Below are positions 55,080 through 63,405 of a stretch of DNA of 64,000 nt, in pieces. Below the pieces are notes generated by a model. The model did no database searches, was not told the origin of the DNA, and saw only the letters and a program-made list of their open reading frames with translations. This stretch comes from CANKHA01 sp035652315 (GTDB lineage Bacteria; Pseudomonadota; Alphaproteobacteria; Rhizobiales; Xanthobacteraceae). The position numbers and the translations under genes are program-made. Positions within the stretch are counted from its first letter, which is position 1. Every line of letters begins with the position of its first letter. Location: positions 5,965 to 69,964 of the forward strand of contig DASREA010000031.1 in NCBI GenBank assembly GCA_035652315.1, in the 5' to 3' direction.

Positions 55080-55934
55080 TCAGTGGCCATTGTAGGCCGG
55101 GACGGAATTTCCGCTACCACCGAATAGCAGACGGGAGGGGTTGCGGTCTAAATTCTTGACCGTGCGATCAATTTCGCCAAGCGTGCGTCGGCCTTCGGCG
55201 GCGAAAGCCTCGATTTCACGCGCCCCGGTGGCGGAGAAACGGTTGAATCCGGCGCTCACCTCGGCGACGTGCTTGTCCATGTTCTCGGCCAACTGCCGGA
55301 CCGCCTGCGCGGCCTTTTGAATATCCCCGTTGCCTTGGGGCCCGCCGCTCAAATTCTCAAATCCGGCGAGAATATTGTCGATACGCTCGCTGTTGCGGGC
55401 CAGCGTATCGGTAAATTCCTGCGCATTCTTGAAGGTCTTGGTAAGCGTGCCGTCTTCCGCCAGCAGTGCATCGATCCGCCGCAGCGCGTCGCGCGCAACC
55501 TGCGTCACGTCCTGCGTCGCGGCGGCGTCGGCCACGAGCAGCGGCGGTCTGCCATTGGTAGAAACCAGCGCCGGCGCCGACGGCGAACCGCCGGTGAGCG
55601 CGACGGAGGCGATCCCGGTCAAACCCTGAAAGTCGAGGCCGACCTTGGTGTCGGCGCGCACCGGCGCGTTCTGATCGATTTCGACGGTGGCCAGAACCAG
55701 CCGCGGATTTTGCGGATCGAGCATGAGCTGGGTGACCTCGCCCATGCGGATGCCGTTGAACAACACGGCGGAACCTTGCCGCAATCCCGAGGCCGGTCCG
55801 TCGAAGCGGATGGAATAGACCGCGCGGTTGGATACGGCCCCGATGTTGTGGAACCAGAAGACGAAGGCGAAGCCGGCAATAATGGCGCCAACCGCGAACA
55901 GGCCGATCAGCGTGTAATTTGCCTTGGTTTCCAT
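55080..55934 (-). CDS. mlaD: MlaD/MCE-domain lipid transport protein
   Basis: 284 residues. An N-terminal membrane segment (NYTLIGLFAVGAIIAGFAFV) leads to the periplasmic MCE domain (GPASGLRQGSAVLFNGIRMG; VRADTKVGLDFQGLTGIASV), then a C-terminal helical region with RQLAENMDKHVAEVSAGFNR. MCE proteins form hexameric lipid-shuttling rings. Start ATG 55934 (METKANYT) has GGAG upstream; a longer frame exists but has no similarity. 18 nt after mlaF. Confidence 0.9.
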   Translation of the reverse strand: METKANYTLIGLFAVGAIIAGFAFVFWFHNIGAVSNRAVYSIRFDGPASGLRQGSAVLFNGIRMGEVTQLMLDPQNPRLVLATVEIDQNAPVRADTKVGLDFQGLTGIASVALTGGSPSAPALVSTNGRPPLLVADAAATQDVTQVARDALRRIDALLAEDGTLTKTFKNAQEFTDTLARNSERIDNILAGFENLSGGPQGNGDIQKAAQAVRQLAENMDKHVAEVSAGFNRFSATGAREIEAFAAEGRRTLGEIDRTVKNLDRNPSRLLFGGSGNSVPAYNGH

Positions 55935-55951
55935 TGTCTGCACTCCGGTCG

Positions 55952-56737
55952 TTAGCCGGCGATCCCACGCGCTCTCTTGCCGCGAAAATACGCCTTTAGC
56001 CATGGATGGTCCGAGGCCAACATGGCGCTCATAGGGCCGGTCAAGATCACTTTTCCGCCCACCAGCACGGCGATGCGGTCGCACACCGTATGCAGGCTGT
56101 CCAGGTCATGGGTTACCATGAAAACCGTCAGCCCTAAAGTGCGCTGCAGCGTCGTGATCAGCTCGTCGAACTCGCCGGCGCCGATCGGATCCAGCCCCGA
56201 AGTGGGCTCGTCGAGGAAGACGATCTCGGGGTCGAGCGCGAGCGCGCGCGCCAGCGCCACGCGCTTGGTCATGCCGCCGGACAGTTCCGCGGGGAGCTTC
56301 TCCTGCACATCGGGGCCCAATCCGACCATCTCCAGCTTGGCCTCGGTGATCTCGTCGAGCAACCGCTGCGACACGCCGAGAAACTCGCGGATGGGAAATT
56401 GAATATTCTGCTTGACGTTGAGCGACGAGAACAACGCGCCCTGTTGGAACAGGATCCCCCAGCGTCGCTCGATGGCCAGGAGCTGCTGCTCGGTCAGCGT
56501 GTCGAGATCAGCGCCGAAGACTTCGATCGAGCCGCCCCGCTTCGGCAAAAGGCCGATGACGGTGCGCATGAGCACCGATTTGCCGGAGCCGGAGCCGCCG
56601 ACGAAGCCAAGGATTTCGCCGCGGTAGACATCGAGATCGAGGTGATCGAGCACAACATGGCTGCCGAAGCCGACGACCAGGTCGCGCACCCGGATCACGG
56701 ACTCCTTCGGCTGCTGGGTCGCTGTCGCCACCGGCAT
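55952..56737 (-). CDS. mlaF: MlaF-type ABC transporter ATPase
   Basis: 261 residues: Walker A FVGGSGSGKSVLMRT, Q-loop, signature LSGGMTKRVALARAL, Walker B EIVFLDEPTSGLDP and the switch His in FMVTHDLDSLHTV. The GMTKR variant of the signature is typical of Mla ATPases. Starts 3 nt after the mlaE stop, so the two genes are translationally coupled. Confidence 0.95.
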   Translation of the reverse strand: MPVATATQQPKESVIRVRDLVVGFGSHVVLDHLDLDVYRGEILGFVGGSGSGKSVLMRTVIGLLPKRGGSIEVFGADLDTLTEQQLLAIERRWGILFQQGALFSSLNVKQNIQFPIREFLGVSQRLLDEITEAKLEMVGLGPDVQEKLPAELSGGMTKRVALARALALDPEIVFLDEPTSGLDPIGAGEFDELITTLQRTLGLTVFMVTHDLDSLHTVCDRIAVLVGGKVILTGPMSAMLASDHPWLKAYFRGKRARGIAG

Positions 56738-56740
56738 CGA

Positions 56741-57877
56741 TCACATTCCAATCGAAGCGAAGAAGATGGCGAACAGGCCGTCCAGCACGATGACCAGAAA
56801 AATAGAGATCACCACCGACGACGTCGTATGCGCACCCAGCGACTCCGCGCTTCCCTTCACGTCCATGCCTTCCACCGCGGCAATGATGCCGATGATGAGC
56901 GCCATGATCGGCGCCTTGATCATGCCGACGGCGAAGGTTTCCAGCGAGATCGCTTCGCGCAACCGCGACAAGAACACGTCGGGGTTGATTCCGCCATAGA
57001 GCCAACATACCAGCCCGCCGCCGTAGAGCGCCGACATCGAACCCAGGAAGGTGAGGATCGGCACGGAGACGATGAGCGCCAGAATGCGCGGCAGGATCAG
57101 AACCTCGACCGGATCGAAGCCCATGGTGCGCAGCGCGTCGATCTCCTCGCGCATCTTCATGGAGCCGAGCTCGGCGGTATAGGCGCTGCCCGAGCGCCCC
57201 GCCACCATCACGCAGACGATGAGCACGCCGACTTCGCGCAGCACCAGGATGCCGATCATGTCTACGACATAGATGTCGGCGCCGAATTTGCGGAAGTGGA
57301 AGATGCCCTGCTGCGCCAGAATGGCGCCGATCAGGAAGGTGATCAGAAGCATGATCGGCACGCCGCGCCAGCCGACACGGTCGATATGCGCCACCAGCGA
57401 GGTCAGGCGGAAGCGCATTGGATTTACCAGGGCGCGCCCGGCGGCCACCGTGACCGCCCCGAACATCTGCAGGATCAGCGTGGTGACGCCGCCGATGCCG
57501 GCGAGCGTGCGGCCGACCGTCGCGAGCGCCGCAACGACGCGATTTTGGCCCCGCTCGGGTTCCGCCGGCTTGAGGCCAACGCCCCGGATTTCCTCGATGA
57601 GGCCGCGGTAGTCCTCCTTTATCCCCGTAATGCGCGCCTCGACGCCGCGGGCGCTCCAGCCGCGGGCCAGCCGCTCGAGAAGCCAGGCGCCGAAGGTGTC
57701 GAGACGATCAACCCTGGTGACGTCGATCTCGACGGCGCGCACCGGCTGGCTGCTGCGCACCTGCACGTCCACCAGCGGCTCCAGTTCGCGCGCATGGACG
57801 GCGGTCCAGGCGCCGACCGGAGCGAGCACCAGCCGATCGCCGTCGCGCTTGCTGGTGAGCATGGCATCCGCGTCCAC
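56741..57877 (-). CDS. mlaE: MlaE-type permease with an N-terminal STAS-like domain
   Basis: 378 residues. The first ~110 residues form a STAS-like domain (VRAVEIDVTRVDRLDTFGAW), which E. coli has as separate MlaB; the rest is the MlaE membrane core (ALVNPMRFRLTSLVAHIDRV; LREVGVLIVCVMVAGRSGSA; LGSMKMREEIDALRTMGFDP). I place the start at GTG 57877 because AAAGGAG lies 7 bases upstream; an ATG at 57862 is also possible. First gene of the mlaE-mlaF-mlaD-lipoprotein operon, divergent from the epimerase. Confidence 0.93.
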   Translation of the reverse strand: MDADAMLTSKRDGDRLVLAPVGAWTAVHARELEPLVDVQVRSSQPVRAVEIDVTRVDRLDTFGAWLLERLARGWSARGVEARITGIKEDYRGLIEEIRGVGLKPAEPERGQNRVVAALATVGRTLAGIGGVTTLILQMFGAVTVAAGRALVNPMRFRLTSLVAHIDRVGWRGVPIMLLITFLIGAILAQQGIFHFRKFGADIYVVDMIGILVLREVGVLIVCVMVAGRSGSAYTAELGSMKMREEIDALRTMGFDPVEVLILPRILALIVSVPILTFLGSMSALYGGGLVCWLYGGINPDVFLSRLREAISLETFAVGMIKAPIMALIIGIIAAVEGMDVKGSAESLGAHTTSSVVISIFLVIVLDGLFAIFFASIGM

Positions 57878-58020
57878 GACCAGGCTCCTTTCCGAACCGC
57901 AACACCGCCGTTGCGCTTGAGTCAGCCTTCCCTTTTGCCGCATATAGTTCAAGCATCGGCCACGGGGCCTGTCGAGAGCGCGGTCCGCGGACCTGCCCGG
58001 CGGCCCGCCTACGGATATTC

Positions 58021-59004
58021 ATGCCCCTCGCGCTTTCCGTGCAGATCGAACGCTGGCCGATTGCCGGCAGCTTCACCATCAGCCGCGGCACCAAGACGGA
58101 AGCCGTTGTAGTCGTCGCCGAGTTGAGCGACGGCGTCCGAAAGGGCCGCGGCGAATGCGTGCCCTATGCGCGCTTCGGTCAGGACGTCGAAAGCGTCGCC
58201 GCCGAGATCGAAAGCACGCGCGGCCTCATTGCGGGCGGGCTCGATCGCGGCGGATTGCAGCAACATTTGCGGAACGGCCCGGCCCGCAATGCGCTGGATT
58301 GCGCTTTCTGGGATTTGCAGGCGAAACAGACCGGCCGGCGTGTTCACGAAATCGCCGGCCTGGCGCCTCCCCGTCCCGTCATCACCGCCTTGACGATCTC
58401 GCTCGGCACCCCCGAAAGCATGGCAACCGCAGCGGCGAAGGTGGCGCACCGCGCCCTGTTGAAAGTAAAGCTCGGCGCTGCGGGCGATCCGGAGCGGATC
58501 GCCGCCGTGCGGCGTGCCGCGCCGGCGGCGGAATTGATCGTCGACGCGAACGAGGGCTGGAGCGCGGAAAACCTCGCGGAGAATCTCGCCGCCTGCGCCG
58601 CTGCCGGCGTTACCTTGGTGGAGCAGCCGCTGCCGAGCGAGGCCGACACCGCCCTTCTCACACTGCGGCGGCCAATTCCGGTATGCGCCGACGAGAGCGT
58701 TCACGACCGCGCATCGCTGCCCGCGCTCGCCGGCAAATACGATGCCATCAATATCAAGCTCGACAAGACTGGCGGCCTGACCGAGGCCTTGGCGCTGGCG
58801 CAAGAAGCCGAACGCATGAGCCTTGGAATCATGGTCGGCAGCATGGTCTCGACCTCGCTGGCTACGGCGCCAGCGACGTTGGTGGCGCAGCGCGCCCGCG
58901 TCGTCGACCTCGACGGACCCTTGCTGCTGGCGAAAGATCGCGACGGCGGATTGCGATACGAGGGAAGTCTGGTCTATCCGCCGGAGGCGGCGCTCTGGGG
59001 CTGA
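58021..59004 (+). CDS. Dipeptide epimerase (L-Ala-D/L-Glu epimerase-like, enolase superfamily)
   Basis: 327 residues. Catalytic features: K-x-K in LLKVKLGAAGDP, metal-binding Asp in LIVDANEGW, Glu in LVEQPL, Asp in VCADESVHD, and the opposite-face Lys in INIKLDKTGGL. Family members epimerise muropeptide dipeptides such as L-Ala-D-Glu during peptidoglycan recycling. Convergent with an MFS gene whose stop is 2 nt away. Substrate specificity not proven. Confidence 0.87.
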   Translation: MPLALSVQIERWPIAGSFTISRGTKTEAVVVVAELSDGVRKGRGECVPYARFGQDVESVAAEIESTRGLIAGGLDRGGLQQHLRNGPARNALDCAFWDLQAKQTGRRVHEIAGLAPPRPVITALTISLGTPESMATAAAKVAHRALLKVKLGAAGDPERIAAVRRAAPAAELIVDANEGWSAENLAENLAACAAAGVTLVEQPLPSEADTALLTLRRPIPVCADESVHDRASLPALAGKYDAINIKLDKTGGLTEALALAQEAERMSLGIMVGSMVSTSLATAPATLVAQRARVVDLDGPLLLAKDRDGGLRYEGSLVYPPEAALWG

Positions 59005-59006
59005 AT

Positions 59007-60164
59007 TCAGCGCGGCAACCGCCATACCAAAAGCGCGCAAAGGACGCCGGTTGCGGCCATCAGCGCCATGGCCGCATAAGCAAGATCGCCGAAAGCGCCG
59101 TAGAGAATCCCGGAGAGGCCCATGCTGGCCGCCATGGTGCCGCCGAGGACCACGGCGAGGTTGCCCTGAGCGGTGGCCGCCATTCCGGCGGGAGCGGCGC
59201 GCGCGACAAATCCGATGGCGCCGAGATGTGTCGCGCCAAATGAGAGGCCATGCAGGCATTGCACCAGCGGCAGCGCAACATTCGGCGGGCCGAGAGCCAT
59301 CATGATCCAGCGCAGCACGGCGCCAGCGCCGCCCAGGGTCAGCAGCGCGCCAGGCGTGACCCAGGCCGGCAAGCGCCCGGAGACCGCGAAGAGGGTGATC
59401 TCGGCCAACACGCCGATCCCCCAAAGGGCGCCGATCACCGTGCCGTCCAGCCCCGCCGTTTTCCAATCTAAGGACGAAAATCCGTAATAGACCGCGTGGC
59501 TTGCCTGGATGAGGCCTGCCGCGGCGGTGGCCGCCGCGAATCCGGGCGTGCGCAGAAAGCCGCGATATGGCGGCTCGACGGCTCCGCCCCCGGCAGCCTC
59601 CCGCGCCGGCGCCAGCGCGGCGGCCGCCAACGTGGCCGCCCCTGCGGCCGCGACAATAAGCCAGATGAGGTTGCGCGGGGCCATCGAATCGCCGATCCAT
59701 CCGGCACCCAGGCTGCCGGCGATGAAGGCAGCCGAGCCCCACAGCCGCACCGGGCCATAGGCGCGGCGGTGGCGGGCAAGACCGCGCAAGGCATAGGCTT
59801 CGGCGAGCGGCATGATCGGCGTGAAGGCCATCGAGGCAAGGCTGAACACGATCAGTATGGCCATGGCACCCTGGCTGAAATCGAGCGCCAAATTGCCCGC
59901 GGCGGCAGCGCAGGAGGCCGCGACGATGACGCCGCGAAGCATCCGCCGCCGGTCGGCGATGCGGGTCACAAAAGGAATGGCAAAGACGCGGACGACCATC
60001 GGCGCGGCGAGTACGAATCCGATCATTTGCGCGTCGAGGCCCTTGGCCTGAAGCCAAACGGGAAAAAATGGAAGCTGGATGCCGATGACGACAAAGAGCG
60101 CGGCATAGAATAAAGCGAGCCGGCGCACGAAGCTGGCCGCGATTATTTGGGGATCGTGCAGCAT
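59007..60164 (-). CDS. MFS transporter, HcaT-like
   Basis: 385 residues, about 12 hydrophobic segments. It begins ALFYAALFVVIGIQLPFFPV, has the loop motif TRIADRRRMLRG, and MPLAEAYALRGLARHRRAYG plus PVRLWGSAAFIAGSLGAGWI, the pattern of the 3-phenylpropionate permease branch of MFS. The frame remains open far upstream over the CheZ gene, but the family N-terminus begins at ATG 60164. No strong ribosome site is visible. Substrate unknown; the epimerase neighbour hints at a muropeptide link. Confidence 0.8.
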   Translation of the reverse strand: MLHDPQIIAASFVRRLALFYAALFVVIGIQLPFFPVWLQAKGLDAQMIGFVLAAPMVVRVFAIPFVTRIADRRRMLRGVIVAASCAAAAGNLALDFSQGAMAILIVFSLASMAFTPIMPLAEAYALRGLARHRRAYGPVRLWGSAAFIAGSLGAGWIGDSMAPRNLIWLIVAAAGAATLAAAALAPAREAAGGGAVEPPYRGFLRTPGFAAATAAAGLIQASHAVYYGFSSLDWKTAGLDGTVIGALWGIGVLAEITLFAVSGRLPAWVTPGALLTLGGAGAVLRWIMMALGPPNVALPLVQCLHGLSFGATHLGAIGFVARAAPAGMAATAQGNLAVVLGGTMAASMGLSGILYGAFGDLAYAAMALMAATGVLCALLVWRLPR

Positions 60165-60227
60165 TTCGCTGTTTGCGTCTTCGGCAAGCCGCCGAACGAG
60201 TGTTAGTCTAAATGACACGGGTACGGC

Positions 60228-61559
60228 ATGTCGGACCAAGGCTCTGCCCACAAAAATCACGCGTCCCCGGCGAATAGCGGGGACCGGGCCTTTGACGCGA
60301 TCTACAACACCATCGCCGAGACCGCCGCGGGGCGCCGCTTTCTGGCGGAATTCGCACGCCGCCAAACGGCACAGAGTCAATTGGCCAGCGCTGCCGCTAC
60401 CGTAACAGGATCTGCATCCGGTGCTGCGGGCGGGCCCTTGGACTTGTTCCTCTTCGACGTGGCCGACATGGCGCAGGCGATCGCCCGCACCAAGGCGGAA
60501 ATTGCCTCGATCAGACACGACGCCGCGCCGCAGGACGATATCGGCGATGCCACCGGCGAGTTGCAGTCCATCGTCGACATGACCGAAAGCGCGGCCTCGC
60601 GCATCCTGGCAGCGGCCGAACGTGTCCAAGAAATCGCCTGGACTTTGCGGGAGCAGGGCGCGCCGGAGCAACTCTGCAACGACCTCGATGCGCAGGCGAC
60701 GGAAATCTACACCGCCTGCTCCTTCCAGGATTTGACCGGGCAGCGCACGCGCAAGGTCATCCAGGTGCTGCGTTATCTGGAATACCGCGTCAACGCGATG
60801 ATCGAGCTTTGGAGCAGAAGCGGCGGCGCCGGAGGCGGCGGGCCGAGGGTTCAGACCGCGCCCGGCGCATTGGAACAAGCCGAAGTCGACCTCATGTTGC
60901 AGTCCGCGCGACCGGTAGCCCCCGCGGATGCGGCCTCGCAAAGGCTGCACGTCCTGCTTCCCGACAACACGGAAAGCCAGGCCTCTGCGTCGATCGGGAC
61001 CAAGCAGGCAGCGCCGACGCAACAGGACGCCAGCCTGGAGGACATCGGCCGCGTGATGATGGCGCTCGATCCCTCGGTTCCGCGCGCGGCCGACCAGAGC
61101 CAACCATCCCCGGCAAAGTGGGAAGCGCCGAATTCACCGGTCTTTACCGAAACGCGGCCCGACTTGACGGTGGCCGCCGCGGTCTTGGCCAGGGAGGCGA
61201 ATGCCGTGCAATCGAAGGCATGGTCCGAATCCGTGCCATCGCGGCCCGGTCCCGAAGCCGCCGCAAACACGCACGAGCCACCGGCGGACAATGCCAGCGA
61301 TCCGGCATCGGCAGCAACGGCGCCGTCGATACTGGACCGTTTGCCCCCGCATTTGTTGCCGCAACGCCCATCGATGGCCGCGCCGGCGGAAGCAGCGGCC
61401 GGCGCAGAATCCGACGGCGAGGATGCCGAGGAATTTCTCTTCGGGGCCAAGCCAGGCCCCGAAGCCGCGGCCGCGGCTCCGGCCGCCGCGCCCGCCAACG
61501 ATCCGCTGGCGCCGCTGCGCGCGCTCAGCGACGAAGAGAGAATCGCGCTGTTCAGCTAG
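60228..61559 (+). CDS. cheZ: CheZ-like chemotaxis protein phosphatase
   Basis: 443 residues. The N-terminal ~190 residues are helical and carry the CheZ active-site motif CSFQDLTGQRTRKV, with Asp168 and Gln172 spaced as Asp143/Gln147 of E. coli CheZ, which dephosphorylates CheY-P. The C-terminal 250 residues are Ala/Pro-rich and disordered, ending with DPLAPLRALSDEERIALFS, a possible C-terminal docking peptide. No che operon is adjacent. Divergent from the MFS gene. Confidence 0.82.
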   Translation: MSDQGSAHKNHASPANSGDRAFDAIYNTIAETAAGRRFLAEFARRQTAQSQLASAAATVTGSASGAAGGPLDLFLFDVADMAQAIARTKAEIASIRHDAAPQDDIGDATGELQSIVDMTESAASRILAAAERVQEIAWTLREQGAPEQLCNDLDAQATEIYTACSFQDLTGQRTRKVIQVLRYLEYRVNAMIELWSRSGGAGGGGPRVQTAPGALEQAEVDLMLQSARPVAPADAASQRLHVLLPDNTESQASASIGTKQAAPTQQDASLEDIGRVMMALDPSVPRAADQSQPSPAKWEAPNSPVFTETRPDLTVAAAVLAREANAVQSKAWSESVPSRPGPEAAANTHEPPADNASDPASAATAPSILDRLPPHLLPQRPSMAAPAEAAAGAESDGEDAEEFLFGAKPGPEAAAAAPAAAPANDPLAPLRALSDEERIALFS

Positions 61560-61594
61560 CGCATTGATCCCGAAACGGCCGGACCGGCGATCGG

Positions 61595-62608
61595 CTAGAT
61601 CGCTTCGGGCTTGGCGTTGATCAGCTTGCAAAACAGGTCGGGATCGACATTGCCGCCGGACAAGACGCCGACGACCACCTGCCCTCGCACGTCGAGCTTG
61701 CCGGTGAGCAGGATGGCGAGCGGAATCGCACCGCTCGGCTCGACCACGAGCTTCAGCTCGCGAAAGGCGAAGGCGACGGCACGGCCGACTTCCTCGTCGG
61801 TCGCCGTAAGCCCGCGTGTCACCAAAGCCCGATTAACCGCGAAGGTGATCTCGCCCGGCATGCCGGTCATCAGGCCGTCGCAGATGGTGCCGGTGAGCGT
61901 CGGGTTCTGCTCGCGCCGGCCGCTGCGGAAAGAGCGCGCCATGTCGTCGAAGCTCTCTGGCTCGGCCGTGTAAATATCCGCCTTGGCCGCGCGCGCCTTC
62001 ACCGCCAAAGCTATTCCTGCGGTGAGACCGCCGCCTGAAGCCGGCACGATCAAAGCGTTGGGCGTCAGGCCCATGACGGCAAGGTCGTCGAGGATCTCGC
62101 GGCCCGCCGTGCCCTGCCCGGCAATGACCAGCGGATCGTCATAGGGCGGCACCAGCACCGCGCCGCGCTCCTTGGCGATGGCGCGGCCGATCGCTTCGCG
62201 GTCCTCGCGCACACGATCATAGAGAACGACCTCGGCGCCAAGCTCGGCGGTGCGCTCGCGCTTGGGCCGAGGCGCATCGCTCGGCATGACGATGGTGGCC
62301 CGCAGGCCGAGAAGCTTGGCCGCGGCGGCGACGCCTTGCGCATGATTGCCGGAGGAAAAAGCGACGACGCCTGCGGCGCGCTGCTCCGGCGGGATGGAAG
62401 CGATCTTGTTATAGGCGCCGCGGAACTTGAACGAGCCAGTGCGCTGCAGATTTTCCGCTTTCAGGAAAACGCGCGCCCCGGTCCTCTCGTCGAGCACGGC
62501 GGAACTGACGAGCGGCGTGCGGACCGCGACGCCTTGCAGCCGTTTTGCCGCCTGTTCGACATCGGCGGCGGTCGGCAGAACGGGTTGCGTGGCGCGTTGC
62601 TCAAGCAT
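61595..62608 (-). CDS. Threonine/serine dehydratase-like PLP enzyme
   Basis: 337 residues, fold-type II PLP enzyme. The PLP Lys is Lys61 in RTGSFKFRGAYNKI; SSGNHAQGVAAAAKLLG binds the cofactor, and the glycine loop is PASGGGLTAGIAL. No C-terminal ACT domain, so it is more like catabolic threonine dehydratase or serine racemase than the feedback-inhibited IlvA. Convergent with cheZ. Confidence 0.87.
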   Translation of the reverse strand: MLEQRATQPVLPTAADVEQAAKRLQGVAVRTPLVSSAVLDERTGARVFLKAENLQRTGSFKFRGAYNKIASIPPEQRAAGVVAFSSGNHAQGVAAAAKLLGLRATIVMPSDAPRPKRERTAELGAEVVLYDRVREDREAIGRAIAKERGAVLVPPYDDPLVIAGQGTAGREILDDLAVMGLTPNALIVPASGGGLTAGIALAVKARAAKADIYTAEPESFDDMARSFRSGRREQNPTLTGTICDGLMTGMPGEITFAVNRALVTRGLTATDEEVGRAVAFAFRELKLVVEPSGAIPLAILLTGKLDVRGQVVVGVLSGGNVDPDLFCKLINAKPEAI

Positions 62609-62751
62609 TCCGCCACGCTACCGCTCAAGCCGCGGCAGGGAAAGCCCTCAGGCCGCGACGGCGCGATTTAGGACGATCTTGCCGCGGCGGCGCAGCCATC
62701 GCATGATAAAGCCGCTGCCGACCGCCAATCAAAGATAATTTCGGGGAAGTC

Positions 62752-63381
62752 ATGAAGTTCGTCGACCATGGCGCGGCCGGTCGCGAGAAGCCCGGCGTCA
62801 GCGACGCCGGCAACACCCGCGACTTCGTTTTGGTCGCGGTGTCGTTCACGGTCATGCAAGCCGTCGTCCTGTATCTCATGGGGCAGCCGCCAATCTGCAC
62901 CTGCGGCACGCTTAAGCTCTGGGTCGGCGCGGTCAACGGGCCGGAGAACTCGCAGCAATTCACCGACTGGTACAGCTTCTCTCATTTTATTCACGGCATC
63001 ATTTTCTATTTCGTGCTGTGGCTGATCTTTCCCCGCACGTCTTTAGGCTTACGCTTCGCCTTGGCGATCGGACTCGAGGCGGGCTGGGAAATGCTGGAGA
63101 ACACGCCATTTATCATCGGACGCTACCGTCAATCCGCGCTCGCGAACGGCTATTCGGGGGATAGCATCGTCAATTCGCTATCTGACACTCTGATAGCCGT
63201 CGGCGGCTTTGCCTTCGCACGCTTGGCGCCGGCGTGGGCGAGCGCCGCACTGATCCTGGCGCTGGAATCGTTCGTCGGTTTCATGATCAGGGACAATCTG
63301 ACGCTGAATATCATCCAGCTGATTCATCCGAGCAAAATGATTTCGCTCTGGCAAATGAATGGCCATATGCTGAATAAATAA
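62752..63381 (+). CDS. DUF2585 (UPF0314) membrane protein
   Basis: 209 residues with about four hydrophobic segments. Conserved family features are PPICTCGTLKLWVG, ENSQQFTDWYSFSHFIHGII and EAGWEMLENTPFIIGRYRQ, then GDSIVNSLSDTLIAVGGF. Found across alphaproteobacteria; function unknown. GGGGAAG precedes the start. Confidence 0.87.
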   Translation: MKFVDHGAAGREKPGVSDAGNTRDFVLVAVSFTVMQAVVLYLMGQPPICTCGTLKLWVGAVNGPENSQQFTDWYSFSHFIHGIIFYFVLWLIFPRTSLGLRFALAIGLEAGWEMLENTPFIIGRYRQSALANGYSGDSIVNSLSDTLIAVGGFAFARLAPAWASAALILALESFVGFMIRDNLTLNIIQLIHPSKMISLWQMNGHMLNK

Positions 63382-63405
63382 ATTCCGCCCTGCACGAGAA
63401 ATAGT

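Noticed and set aside
59007..61103. A 698-residue start for the HcaT-like MFS protein
   Set aside because: The extra N-terminal 313 residues are antisense to the cheZ-like gene, and the transporter's own N-terminus begins at 60164.
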